Source of the DNA: Halorubrum salinarum
GTDB taxonomy: Archaea > Halobacteriota > Halobacteria > Halobacteriales > Haloferacaceae
Length of the DNA stretch: 64,000 bases
Direction of reading: 5' to 3'
NCBI RefSeq assembly: GCF_013267195.1
Contig: NZ_CP053941.1
Location: forward strand, 930,001-994,000
Under the pieces are notes generated by a model, which ran no database searches, had not been told where the DNA came from, and worked only from the letters and a program-made list of their open reading frames with translations. Below, piece after piece: positions 53,139-61,075 of this stretch. Position numbers and translations under genes: made by a program. The first letter of the stretch is position 1, and each line of letters begins with the position of its first letter.

Positions 53139-53326
53139 TGAGATTGTTCTGCGGTTGGATTATAGAGATGTTTGAACTATAAATTATCTGTATTAAATAA
53201 ACATGGCCGCTAAACTTCGAGAAATTGCCCGTTCTACCCCGATCGACAACGACCGAAAACCGCCGCTCTCGCGACCGTCACTGAAGACCGCGTTTTTTCA
53301 CCGCCCAGCGCGCAACGGACCGTGCC

Positions 53327-53575
53327 ATGACCGACATCGAAGCGGCGATCCGGGAGGCGTTCGAGCACACGGAGTACGACCTCGGCGACGTCGCGGTCAA
53401 CCGCCGACAGGTCCGCGTGCCGGTGAGACAGGAAGGCGCCGACCCCGACGCGCTGCGGGCGGTGATCGAGGAGGCGCTCGGCGCGGACGCGCTCGCGGCC
53501 GTGACCGTGACCACGGAGCGCATCGCCGGCGAGGACACCGTCGGCACCGTCGTCTCGTTCCGCTACCGGGACTGA
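53327..53575 (+). CDS. small conserved haloarchaeal protein, function unknown
   Basis: An 82-residue acidic alpha/beta protein (TDIEAAIREAFEHTEYDLGDVAVNRRQVRVPVRQEG; LRAVIEEALGADALAAVTVTTERI), without signal peptide or membrane segment. The even helix-strand alternation and normal G+C and codon use support a real gene. The frame overlapping it from 53203 is rejected. Function not recognised. Confidence 0.7.
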   Translation: MTDIEAAIREAFEHTEYDLGDVAVNRRQVRVPVRQEGADPDALRAVIEEALGADALAAVTVTTERIAGEDTVGTVVSFRYRD

Positions 53576-53659
53576 GCGACGGGAGCGCGCGGGTCGCGGC
53601 GACCGCCGCGAGGACGCGGTACGGTTAACACGGCGGTACCCGTACACACGGATCGTACG

Positions 53660-54457
53660 ATGACGGCCGAGGACGGACACGACGGCGCACAGTACCTCGC
53701 CGGCTCGCCCGTTCGGGTCGCGATACTCCGGGCGCTGCGCGAGGAGCCGCGGCGTCCGGCCGAACTGACCGACGCGGTCGACGCGACCCGAACGACGGTT
53801 CAGCGGATCCTCGGGGGGTTCCGCGAGCGGAACTGGGTCGTGAAACGCGACGCCGACTACCGGGTGACGCCGACCGGAGTACGCGTTCACGACGCGTACG
53901 AGGCGCTCCTGACCGAGGTGGAACGCGGCGAGCGCTACGGGCGGTTCGCCGAGACCGTCGAGCGTGTCGGCGTCGACTTCCCGCCGGAGGGGATCCCCGA
54001 CAGCGACCTCACGGTGGCGTCCGATCAGAACCCGCTGGCGGTGGTCGACCGGCTCACGGACCTCCTCCGCGAGAGCCGCGGCGCCGAGATCCGGGCCGTC
54101 TCCCCGGTCGTCCTCCAGCAGTTCAACGACGCGGCGGCCGCGGCGCTGGACGGCGGCGCGGACGTGGAGCTGATCATCGACCGCGACGTCGCCGACGCGT
54201 CGGTCGCGGAGTTCGGTCCGGCGACGGACCGCGCCCTGTACGACGACGACGCGACGGTGTACGTGAGCGCCGAGCCGATAGAGTACGGGCTCGTCCGGTG
54301 CGGCGACGTCGCGTGCGTGGCCGCGTACGACGAGCGGAACAACCCGCGATGCGTGCTCGAATCGACGGACGAGACCGTCGTCGACTGGGTCGACGAGGCG
54401 TTCGCGTCGCTTCGGGACGAGGCGACGCCGCTCTCCGCCGTCGTCGAACGCGTCTGA
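53660..54457 (+). CDS. winged-HTH regulator with DUF1724-like C-terminal domain
   Basis: A 265-residue regulator. Residues about 12-75 form a winged HTH (SPVRVAILRALREEPRRPAELTDAVDATRTTVQRILGGFRERNWVVKRDADYRVTPTGV). Residues about 125-255 match the haloarchaeal/methanogen regulator output domain (LLRESRGAEIRAVSPVVLQQFNDAAAAALDGGADVELIIDRDV; LVRCGDVACVAAYDERNNPRCVLES). Ligand and targets are not evident. Confidence 0.85.
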   Translation: MTAEDGHDGAQYLAGSPVRVAILRALREEPRRPAELTDAVDATRTTVQRILGGFRERNWVVKRDADYRVTPTGVRVHDAYEALLTEVERGERYGRFAETVERVGVDFPPEGIPDSDLTVASDQNPLAVVDRLTDLLRESRGAEIRAVSPVVLQQFNDAAAAALDGGADVELIIDRDVADASVAEFGPATDRALYDDDATVYVSAEPIEYGLVRCGDVACVAAYDERNNPRCVLESTDETVVDWVDEAFASLRDEATPLSAVVERV

Positions 54458-54465
54458 GGAGTCGG

Positions 54466-54588
54466 CTACGCGTCGTCGGTCGTCGCGGTCTCCTCGGCCG
54501 CCGCGTCGGCCGCGTCGTCGTCCGGGTCGAAGTTCGCAGGAACGACCGTCGGGTGATCGATGCCGACGGAAGGCGTGGTGGCGCTCAT
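54466..54588 (-). CDS. possible 40-residue acidic peptide
   Basis: A short minus-strand frame beginning MSATTPSVGIDHPTVVPANF and followed by an Asp/Ala/Glu/Thr-rich tail. It has haloarchaeal codon use and an AT-rich stretch (TAATTTTTAGAAT on the minus strand) about 40-50 bases upstream. No membrane segment. May be a genuine small acidic protein or a chance frame convergent with the regulator. Confidence 0.4.
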   Translation of the reverse strand: MSATTPSVGIDHPTVVPANFDPDDDAADAAAEETATTDDA

Positions 54589-54685
54589 GGCTCTACGCGA
54601 GGGTACGCGACTCACATTCTAAAAATTACCCATAGGCATAACGCATCCGGCCGCGGGCGGCGGATGCGTCCAGGTTATCGGTCCG

Positions 54686-55219
54686 TTACGCGAAGTGCTC
54701 GTCGTACAGGTCCTGCGCGTGCTCGATGGCGTCCTTCGCGGCGGCCTTGTCCTCCCAGCCGAGCGTTTCGACCTCCTTGCCGGCCTCGAGGTTCTTGTAG
54801 GTCGCGAAGAACTCGTCTATCTCGTCGAGGGTCTGCTGCGGGATGTCATCGAGGTCCTCGATGTGGTCGAACCGCGGGTCCTCGGTCGGCACCGCGATCA
54901 CCTTGTCGTCCTGCTCGCCGTCGTCGTCCATCTTCATCAGCGCGACGGGGCGGGCCTCGACGACGCAGCCGGGGAACGTCTGGTCCTCGACGAGCACCAT
55001 CACGTCGAAGGGGTCCTCGTCGTCGTAGTACGACTGCGGGATGAACCCGTAGTCGTACGGGTAGTGGACGTTCGAGTGGAGCACGCGGTCCAAGACGACG
55101 CCGGGGATGTCCTTGTCGTACTCGTACTTGTTGCGCTCGCCTTTGAGACACTCGACGACGGCGTAGATCTCGTCCGGCGTGTTCGGTCCCGTCTCGAGAT
55201 CCTCCCAGAGGTTGACCAT
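54686..55219 (-). CDS. ppa: inorganic pyrophosphatase (family I)
   Basis: Hydrolyses PPi, pulling biosynthetic reactions forward. The 177-residue enzyme has VVECLKGERNKYEYDKDIPGVVLDRVLHSNVHYPYDYGFIP, DPFDVMVLVEDQTFPGCVVEARPVALMKMDDDGEQDDKVIAVP (metal-binding Asp cluster) and a C-terminal AGKEVETLGWEDKAAAKDAIEHA, the complete family I pattern. Length normal. The ATG at 55219 begins MVNLWEDLETGPNTPD, the usual archaeal start. Confidence 0.96.
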   Translation of the reverse strand: MVNLWEDLETGPNTPDEIYAVVECLKGERNKYEYDKDIPGVVLDRVLHSNVHYPYDYGFIPQSYYDDEDPFDVMVLVEDQTFPGCVVEARPVALMKMDDDGEQDDKVIAVPTEDPRFDHIEDLDDIPQQTLDEIDEFFATYKNLEAGKEVETLGWEDKAAAKDAIEHAQDLYDEHFA

Positions 55220-55561
55220 GTGCCCGAAGATGCGTCGAAGCCGGGCAAAGTCCTTTCGGGATCGCCTGAGCCGGTGGACGCGCGGCGCGACGGGGACGGC
55301 GAACCGCAGCGCCGATTCGCCCCGTCAGGGGTCGAACCCCGGGTTTCGATCGCGAACCGAAACGGCGATGCGACCGACGGATCGTCGGCGCACTCGGCGC
55401 GAACGGAATCGATCGGTCGAACGCAGTCCGCCGGCGGATCGCACGGATGTCCGCGAAGAGACCGTCGATACCGAGGGATCCGGACAACCGTTCGAGGTTA
55501 CGCATCGCAACGATCGTGAATGTTGAGAAAGACTATAAGTTCGGGCCCCTTTCCACTACGC
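55220..55561. other. divergent intergenic region, ppa / PadR-like regulator
   Basis: About 340 bases without a supported gene. Apart from the TATA box of the PadR-like gene, nothing clear is seen. Short frames in it are low-complexity Arg/Ser/Thr shadows. Confidence 0.4.
55532..55539 (+). promoter_or_regulatory. TATA box of the PadR-like regulator
   Basis: ACTATAAG is centred about 26 bases before the ATG at 55562, consistent with a leaderless mRNA. Confidence 0.6.
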
Positions 55562-55912
55562 ATGTCAGAGGCACAAACAGTCACTGATGAATCGAGGGCG
55601 GCGAGCGATCTCACGGCGTTCCAGCAGAACATCCTCACCATCCTGGCCGAGGAGCCGATGTACGGTCTCGCGATCAAGCGGGAGCTGGAGGCGTACTACG
55701 GCTCCGAAGTGAACCACGGCCGCCTGTACCCCAACCTCGACGATCTCGTCGACGACGGGCTCGTCGAAAAGAGCGAACTCGACAAGCGGACGAACCAGTA
55801 CGAGCTCACCGAGGAGGGCCACGACGTGGTCCTCGGGCAGATCGAGTGGGTCCTCGACCGGTTCGTCACCGACGAGGAGCGCGCGGACGAGGTCCGCGCG
55901 CTGCTGGAGTAG
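55562..55912 (+). CDS. PadR family winged-helix transcriptional regulator
   Basis: A 116-residue regulator with the PadR core: LTAFQQNILTILAEEPMYGLAIKRELEAYYGSEVNHGRLYPNLDDLVDDGLVEKSELDKRTNQYELTEEGHDVV, that is, the winged helix with a YGLxIKxxLE and a GRLYPxLxxLxxxGL recognition helix. A short C-terminal helix probably makes the dimer. The ATG at 55562 is set by the TATA box. Target genes unknown. Confidence 0.9.
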   Translation: MSEAQTVTDESRAASDLTAFQQNILTILAEEPMYGLAIKRELEAYYGSEVNHGRLYPNLDDLVDDGLVEKSELDKRTNQYELTEEGHDVVLGQIEWVLDRFVTDEERADEVRALLE

Positions 55913-56009
55913 TCGAGCGCGCCCCGCGGGGCCGTCCGGCATCGAACGCTAACCGACCCTTTTGGCACACGGCGCGGCGAAAGCCGCGTTTTTCTCCGCC
56001 GAGCGGCCG

Positions 56010-56825
56010 CTACGCCGAGTCGCTCGTGTCGGGTGAGTCCGCGGCGTCGGGGGATTCGTCGGCGGCGGACCCGCCGGCGTCGCCTGATTCGTCGGCAGCG
56101 GGATCGTCCACGTCGTCGACCGCCACGTCGTCGACGTCCACGTCGGCGGCGACGGACTCGATCACGGACAGCGACTCGTCGACGGCGTCGAGCTGCTCGT
56201 CGGTCGGCCACCCGTTCCGGACCAGGTACTCCTCGCGGAACTCCGCCCGCATCTCCGGGGTCGCGTCGTCGACCGTGCGGACGTAGTGGTTGCTCATGAA
56301 CGTCGCGAACGTCTCCGCGGTGCGCGCGTGGACCGCGGCCTCGCGCTCGGCGACCGCCGCGGCCACCGCCTCGTTGTACGCGGCCACCTCGCGGTAGCGG
56401 TCGGCGTCGCCGGGACCGGACAGCGACACCTCGACCGCGCGGTCGGTGTCCTCGACGCGGTCGAGTTGAACCGTCCCCTCGTCCATCCACTCGTCGGGGT
56501 ACAGGACGAGCGCGTCGTCCTCCTCGCGGACGCGCGCGGTGTAGCCGTACTCGGCCGCGAGGGCGTCGCGCCGCTCGCGGTACTGCGCGGCCGCCTGCTC
56601 GATCTCCGGGGTCGGCTCCGCGGATTCGGCCTCGCGGGCGAGCCGCGTGAGCCGCTCCGCCTCCTCGACCGCCTCGACCGGCACGTCCGGGACGCGCTCG
56701 TCGTCGGGATCGGGCGAGTCCACGGCGTCCGCGGGGTCGTCGGCCGCCTCCTCGTCTCCCGCCGCCATCATCTCGCGCGCCCGCTCCTTGGCCCACTCGG
56801 GCGGGTCGTCGTCAGTTCGCGTCAT
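56010..56825 (-). CDS. rnhA operon protein (DUF7108-like), function unknown
   Basis: A 271-residue acidic protein found, from memory, beside RNase HI in haloarchaea. It is helical and highly charged (RLTREAE-rich first half; RYREVAAYNEAVAAAVAEREAAVHARTAETFATFMSNHYVRTVDDATPEMRAEFREEYLVRNGWPTDEQ), with acidic, low-complexity Asp/Ala/Ser ends. The ATG at 56825 overlaps the rnhA stop by 14 bases, so it is translationally coupled. No enzymatic motif is visible. Confidence 0.8.
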   Translation of the reverse strand: MTRTDDDPPEWAKERAREMMAAGDEEAADDPADAVDSPDPDDERVPDVPVEAVEEAERLTRLAREAESAEPTPEIEQAAAQYRERRDALAAEYGYTARVREEDDALVLYPDEWMDEGTVQLDRVEDTDRAVEVSLSGPGDADRYREVAAYNEAVAAAVAEREAAVHARTAETFATFMSNHYVRTVDDATPEMRAEFREEYLVRNGWPTDEQLDAVDESLSVIESVAADVDVDDVAVDDVDDPAADESGDAGGSAADESPDAADSPDTSDSA

Positions 56826-57408
56826 CGAGTGCCTCGTTCGCCAAGTCGTCGGCGCGCTCGTTTATCTCCCGCGGTACGTGGGCGATCGACCAGCGGTCGA
56901 ACCGCTCCAGCAGCTCCCGGGCGCGGACCCGCCGCTCGCGCAGCTCCGGGTCGTTGGCGTTCCACTCGCCGCGGACTTGCTTGACGGTCAGCTGGGAGTC
57001 GCCGCGGACGTCGACCGCGTCGAAGCCGTACTCGTCGGCCGCCTCCAGCGCGCGGATCAGCGCCGCGTACTCGGCCTGGTTGTTCGTCGCGCGGCCGATG
57101 CGCTCGCCGCCCTCGGCGACGACGCCGTCGGACGTGACCAGGCACCAGCCCACCGCGGCCGGGCCCGGGTTCCCGCGGGAGGCCCCGTCGAAGTAGACGT
57201 GCGCGCGGCCGCCGCCGTCGCGAAGCAGGGCGGTCAGGCGGGTGGGGTCGCTCCCCTGGACGACGACCTTGTCGTCGTACGCGACCGCGACGGCCCCGTC
57301 GCGGTCGGCGCGCCACCGCTCGTGGGGCGTGTTCCCCTCGTCGATCCGGACGCCGGCGTCCGCGAGCCGCTCGCGCGCGGCCGTCGGGTCGCAGTCGATC
57401 GTCGGCAT
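56812..57408 (-). CDS. rnhA: ribonuclease HI family protein
   Basis: Degrades the RNA of RNA-DNA hybrids. The 198-residue protein has an N-terminal domain of about 65 residues, then the RNase H fold. Acidic catalytic residues lie in VYFDGASRGNPGPAAVG (Asp), NNQAEYAALIRALEAA (Glu), VDVRGDSQLTVKQVRGEW (Asp) and HVPREINERADDLANEA (Asp), as in archaeal type 1 RNase HI. Upstream of and overlapping the rnhA-operon protein gene. The ATG at 57408 begins the recognised N-domain. Confidence 0.92.
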   Translation of the reverse strand: MPTIDCDPTAARERLADAGVRIDEGNTPHERWRADRDGAVAVAYDDKVVVQGSDPTRLTALLRDGGGRAHVYFDGASRGNPGPAAVGWCLVTSDGVVAEGGERIGRATNNQAEYAALIRALEAADEYGFDAVDVRGDSQLTVKQVRGEWNANDPELRERRVRARELLERFDRWSIAHVPREINERADDLANEALDDAN

Positions 57409-57594
57409 TCGTCCGGGTTCCGCGCCGGGCGGACAAAGGGCTGTCCGTCCGCCGACTGAAAAGGGGCCGAAATCGGAGGCGCCGCCGACGCGGGCGGCGT
57501 GTCCCGCGGTTCCGACGCAGCGACCGCGCCGACCGTCGGCCCGAACCGGTTTGAGGCCGCGAAAGACCGTGCTACTCACCCGCACGGTAACGAA

Positions 57595-57604
57595 CTTTTA
57601 AGTT
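57595..57604 (+). promoter_or_regulatory. TATA-like box of the TFB gene
   Basis: CTTTTAAGTT is centred about 32 bases before the ATG at 57632. A second, stronger AT-rich site (CATATAAAT) lies at about 57620-57628, too near the ATG to serve it; it might drive an internal start. Confidence 0.45.
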
Positions 57605-57631
57605 AAACCGATTGGATAGCATATAAATGCG

Positions 57632-58618
57632 ATGACACGGCCCACCCGGCAACGGGATCACGACCGGCAGCGCGTGGGGGACGAGGACGCCGAGGAAGCG
57701 GAGATAGACATCGAGGACGTCGACGAGTTGGACCCCGAGGACTTCGATCCGGAGGACCTCACCCGGACGGCCGACGGGGAGCTGATACACGAGGAGACGG
57801 GGATGATCATCGAGGACGAGCAGATCGATCCCGGCCCGGAGTGGCGCGCGTTCAACCACTCGGAGCGGCAGGAGAAGTCGCGCGTCGGCGCCCCGACGAC
57901 GAAGACGATGCACGACAAGGGGCTGACGACGACCATCGACTGGAAGGACAAGGACGCCTACGGCCGCTCCATCTCCTCGAAGAAGCGGTCGCAGATGCAC
58001 CGCTTACGGAAGTGGCAGGAGCGAATTCGGACGAAGGACGCGGGCGAGCGAAACCTCCAGTTCGCGCTCTCCGAGATCGACCGAATGGCCAGCGCGCTCG
58101 GCGTGCCGCGCTCGGTACGCGAGGTGGCGTCGGTGATCTATCGACGGGCCCTGAACGAGGACCTCATCCGGGGGCGCTCGATAGAGGGCGTCTCCACCGC
58201 CGCGCTGTACGCCGCCTGCCGCAAGGAGGGGATCCCCCGCAGCCTCGAGGAGATTTCGGAGGTCTCGCGGGTCGACCGCAAGGAGATCGGCCGGACGTAC
58301 CGCTACATCTCCCAGGAGCTCGGCTTAGAGATGCGGCCGGTCGACCCGAAGAAGTACGTCCCGCGCTTCTCCTCGGAGCTGGAGCTCTCCGAGGAGGTCC
58401 AGTCGAAGGCCAACGAGATCATCGAGACGACGGCCGAGCAGGGCCTCCTCTCCGGGAAGTCGCCCACCGGCTACGCCGCCGCCGCCATCTACGCCGCGTC
58501 GCTGCTCTGTAACGAGAAGAAGACCCAGCGCGAGGTCGCCGACGTGGCGCAGGTCACCGAGGTCACCATCCGCAACCGGTACCAAGAGCAGATCGAAGCG
58601 ATGGGCATCCACAGTTAG
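57632..58618 (+). CDS. tfb: transcription initiation factor TFB lacking the zinc-ribbon cysteines
   Basis: A 328-residue archaeal TFIIB homologue that binds the TBP-promoter complex and recruits RNA polymerase. The linker/reader region ([58 protein letters not shown]) and both cyclin-like repeats (about residues 125-225 and 226-325, with a final [23 protein letters not shown]) are well kept. The N-terminal zinc ribbon, which should have four cysteines, is instead acidic, with [10 protein letters not shown] and [15 protein letters not shown] at the aligned places and no cysteine before residue 190. It may be a paralogue with altered polymerase contact. Confidence 0.95.
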   Translation: MTRPTRQRDHDRQRVGDEDAEEAEIDIEDVDELDPEDFDPEDLTRTADGELIHEETGMIIEDEQIDPGPEWRAFNHSERQEKSRVGAPTTKTMHDKGLTTTIDWKDKDAYGRSISSKKRSQMHRLRKWQERIRTKDAGERNLQFALSEIDRMASALGVPRSVREVASVIYRRALNEDLIRGRSIEGVSTAALYAACRKEGIPRSLEEISEVSRVDRKEIGRTYRYISQELGLEMRPVDPKKYVPRFSSELELSEEVQSKANEIIETTAEQGLLSGKSPTGYAAAAIYAASLLCNEKKTQREVADVAQVTEVTIRNRYQEQIEAMGIHS

Positions 58619-58720
58619 GCGGCCTCGGTCCCGCGGTCTCTCACCTTTCCCCTCTCTGCCGTTCTGACGGGCGCCCGCGCCGGAAACGTTCAAGCCGGTG
58701 CGCCGCCAACGCCGATCCGA

Positions 58721-60049
58721 ATGCGGCTCGACGAGTTCATCGAGTTCGAGGCGAACGAGCGCGCCGAGCGGCGGCGCCTCGCCGCGGAGAAGGACTACGG
58801 CATCCTCGATCACCTCGACTCCTTCGAGCGGCGCTTCGACGAACACGTCTCCGACGACGCCGTGGTCGGCAGCGTCTCGCCCTCCATCTTCGTCGGCCGC
58901 GCGGACTACCCGAACGTCTCGACGGGCCTGCTCTCGCCGGTCGGCCGCGAGGAGCGCGCGGAAGCGTTCGAGACCTCCGCGGCGTGGTACGACGAGGGCG
59001 TCTCGATTTCGGACGTGTTCGACCGCCGGACCAGCCTGCTCAACTCGACCCGCGGCGTCGACGTCGCGGACGCGGGCGCGACGGGCGGGGCGAAGTCGGT
59101 CGGAGGCGGCAGGGGGCCCGCCGAGAGCGTCCACGACGCGTGGGACGGCTGGCTGGGCGTCCAACGCGAGGTCGCGATCGCGGACCGCCCGGTCGACGTG
59201 GAGATCGGGCTCGACGGCCGCCCGGACCTCGACTTCGACGTGGGGACGGAGGACATCAAGACGCCGACGGGGCCGCGCGCCGCGGCGCAGCGCGCCGACC
59301 TCGGCGAGAACCCGCACGTGCCGCGCCCGGTGAAGAAGACGCTCGAAGACGACGACTGGCGCGCCGAGGGCGCGATGACCTACCTCTACCGCCGCGGGTT
59401 CGACGTGTACGAGATCAACACGATCCTCTCGGCGGGCGCGCTGGGGCGCGGCGAGAACCGCCGGCTCGTCCCGACGCGCTGGTCGATCACGGCCGTCGAC
59501 GACACGGTCGGCCAGTTCCTCCGCGGCTCGATCCGCGACAACCCGACCGTCGATCGGATCGAGGTCCACCGCAACGAGTACCTCGGCAACGCGTTCTGGG
59601 TAATCTTGGTCCCGGGGCGCTGGGAGTACGAGCTCGTCGAGATGAAGTCGCCCGGCTCCATCTGGAACCCCGACCCCGAGGCGGGGGTATACCTCGCGGC
59701 CGCCAGCGAGGGGCGCGAGGGCCGGACCGGCTACGTCGAGGAGACGGCGGGCGCCTACTACGCGGCCCGGCTCGGCGTCTTAGAACACCTCGACGAGCGC
59801 GGCCGGCAGGCGAAGGCGCTCGTCCTCCGCCACGTCTCCGACGACTACTGGGGCCCGGTCGGCGTCTGGCAGGTGCGCGAGGCCGTCCGGAACGCCTTCG
59901 ACGGCGAGTTCGGGGCCGCCGAGACGTTCGGCGAGGCGGTCCGCGGCGTCGCCGACCACCTCCCCGTCTCGCTGGGGCGCCTGCGCCGGAAGTCGACGCT
60001 CGCGGCCGGGCTCCAGGCGAACCTCGCGGACTTCGTCGACGCGGACTGA
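58721..60049 (+). CDS. nreA: NreA-type DNA repair protein with C-terminal PIP-like motif
   Basis: A 442-residue archaeal Nre family protein, linked to repair of alkylation or crosslink damage and to PCNA. Family segments include SVSPSIFVGRADYPNVSTGLLSP, SLLNSTRGVD, KKTLEDDDWRAEGAMTYLYRRGFDVYEINTILSAGALGRGENRRLVPTRWSITAVDD and YLGNAFWVILVPGRWEYELVEMKSPGSIWN. The tail ends QANLADFVDAD, a plausible PCNA-interacting motif (Q-x-x-L-x-x-F). The expected N-terminal zinc-finger cysteines of some members are not present here. Confidence 0.92.
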   Translation: MRLDEFIEFEANERAERRRLAAEKDYGILDHLDSFERRFDEHVSDDAVVGSVSPSIFVGRADYPNVSTGLLSPVGREERAEAFETSAAWYDEGVSISDVFDRRTSLLNSTRGVDVADAGATGGAKSVGGGRGPAESVHDAWDGWLGVQREVAIADRPVDVEIGLDGRPDLDFDVGTEDIKTPTGPRAAAQRADLGENPHVPRPVKKTLEDDDWRAEGAMTYLYRRGFDVYEINTILSAGALGRGENRRLVPTRWSITAVDDTVGQFLRGSIRDNPTVDRIEVHRNEYLGNAFWVILVPGRWEYELVEMKSPGSIWNPDPEAGVYLAAASEGREGRTGYVEETAGAYYAARLGVLEHLDERGRQAKALVLRHVSDDYWGPVGVWQVREAVRNAFDGEFGAAETFGEAVRGVADHLPVSLGRLRRKSTLAAGLQANLADFVDAD

Positions 60050-60102
60050 GCCGCGGACCCCTCGCCCCGATCGCTTTAGTCGCGCCGTCGAGTGGACGGC
60101 AC

Positions 60103-60357
60103 ATGGTCTCTCTCGTCCCCGCGTTCGGCGGCGTGCCCGGCGGTCCGGAGCTGATAATCATCATGATCATCGCCGTGCTCCTCTTCGGCGTGCCGCTCGT
60201 CCTCGTCGCGGGCGCGGTGGTGTACCTCACGACGCGCTCCGACGACGGAGGGGCGGACGCCGACCGAATCGCCGAACTGGAGGCGGAGGTCGAGCGCCTC
60301 CGCGAGCAGGTGGGCGACGAGGGGGACGAACTTGAGGAGGAAGAGGAGAGCTCATAA
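60103..60357 (+). CDS. small membrane protein, TatA-like with coiled-coil tail
   Basis: An 84-residue protein with one long hydrophobic segment (GGPELIIIMIIAVLLFGVPLVLVAGAVVYL), preceded by GGVPGG, followed by a charged helix with heptad spacing (ADRIAELEAEVERLREQVGDEGDEL). GGPEL plus a hydrophobic run ending in FG recalls TatA/TatE, but the hinge-proline region and amphipathic helix are not typical, so it may only be a TatA-like haloarchaeal family. Start ATG at 60103. A copy of the structured repeat begins about 10 bases after its stop. Confidence 0.65.
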   Translation: MVSLVPAFGGVPGGPELIIIMIIAVLLFGVPLVLVAGAVVYLTTRSDDGGADADRIAELEAEVERLREQVGDEGDELEEEEESS

Positions 60358-60366
60358 TTGCTCGAA

Positions 60367-60625
60367 GCGGTCGGCGCGTGCCTGCGAGGTCGCCTTGCGG
60401 CCGAGCAGCACGCGCGAGGGAGTCAGTCGCCCGGAGCAACGCGGAGGGCGACTGACGAGGCTGGGGAGGCGTGAGGTGCCGTGCGGTTGCGGTGGGGAGG
60501 AGTCGAAGGGGCAGCCGCGAGGCGGCCGCAGACGAAGTAAGCACCGTAGGGAGCGAGTGAAACGAGCGACCGAGGAGCGCAGCGAGTGTGCGGCCGCCTC
60601 GCGGCTGGGGCTTCGGGGGCGTCAA
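60367..60625 (+). repeat. structured dispersed repeat, copy A (sense to the upstream small membrane gene)
   Basis: About 259 bases, starting about 10 bases after the stop of the 84-residue gene. A hairpin CAGTCGCC/GGCGACTG pairs 60424-60431 with 60447-60454. A long-range stem of 18 perfect pairs joins AGCCGCGAGGCGGCCGCA (60513-60530) with its complement at 60589-60606. The inter-arm region contains GTAAGCACCG (60537-60546). Copy B at 61076-61327 is homologous in inverted orientation. The short frames in it are not considered genes. Confidence 0.85.
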
Positions 60626-60695
60626 CAGTAGCTACACGGTCAGCCGCTCACAAGAAGACGGTATAAACGCGAGACCGCTTCTCACGGTAATCGTG

Positions 60696-60992
60696 TCAAT
60701 CCTCGGCCCAGTAGTACAGCTCCTCGCGGGGCGCGTCGCAGCTCGGGCAGTTCGCGGGGAGCTGGTCGCCGATCTCGCCCATCTCGCCGCACTCCCAGCA
60801 GCGCCACATCACGTACGCGGTGCCGAACACGTCGCGCGCGTCGGTGAGCGTCAGTGTGTCCGTGCCCGACGGCGACGCGACGTAGAAGCCGTCGTCGTCG
60901 ACCCCGCGGATCGAGCCGAGCCGCTCCCCGTCCTCGTTGTACACCGCCTGTCCGATGCTCACGTCGGCGAATACGGGTTCTTCGGAGGCCAT
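60696..60992 (-). CDS. rubredoxin-like zinc-ribbon protein (DUF7130-like)
   Basis: A 98-residue protein. The first half is a beta-rich domain (DVSIGQAVYNEDGERLGSIRGVDDDGFYVASPSG), the second a zinc/iron ribbon with WRCWECGEMGEIGD and CPSCDAPREELYYWAED, two CxxC pairs as in rubredoxin-like knuckles. From memory it belongs to a haloarchaeal DUF7130 rubredoxin-like family; role unknown, possibly redox or metal-linked. The ATG at 60992 is chosen because of the TATA box 24 bases upstream; a longer frame goes on to 61064 without support. Confidence 0.85.
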   Translation of the reverse strand: MASEEPVFADVSIGQAVYNEDGERLGSIRGVDDDGFYVASPSGTDTLTLTDARDVFGTAYVMWRCWECGEMGEIGDQLPANCPSCDAPREELYYWAED

Positions 60993-61010
60993 ACGCGACC
61001 GTACGTGTTT

Positions 61011-61020
61011 ATCACTTATA
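61011..61020 (-). promoter_or_regulatory. TATA box of the rubredoxin-like gene
   Basis: The minus strand reads TATAAGTGAT, centred about 24 bases before the ATG at 60992, consistent with a leaderless mRNA. Confidence 0.6.
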
Positions 61021-61075
61021 ATTGTGACAGTGAGTGGCACGACACAGGCGGAGTGTTCGGCCACGGATCTGCGGC

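Noticed and set aside
52975-53220. Integration (att) site or tRNA fragment explaining the AT-rich patch
   Set aside because: No tRNA gene, integrase or direct-repeat pair was found near the patch.
53203-53628. Plus-strand frame beginning MAAKLREIARS
   Set aside because: Arg/Gly/Asp low complexity in most of its length and overlaps the better-supported 82-residue gene in another frame.
60696-61064. 122-residue start of the rubredoxin-like protein
   Set aside because: The extra N-terminal residues lie upstream of and across the TATA box; the ATG at 60992 fits leaderless spacing.
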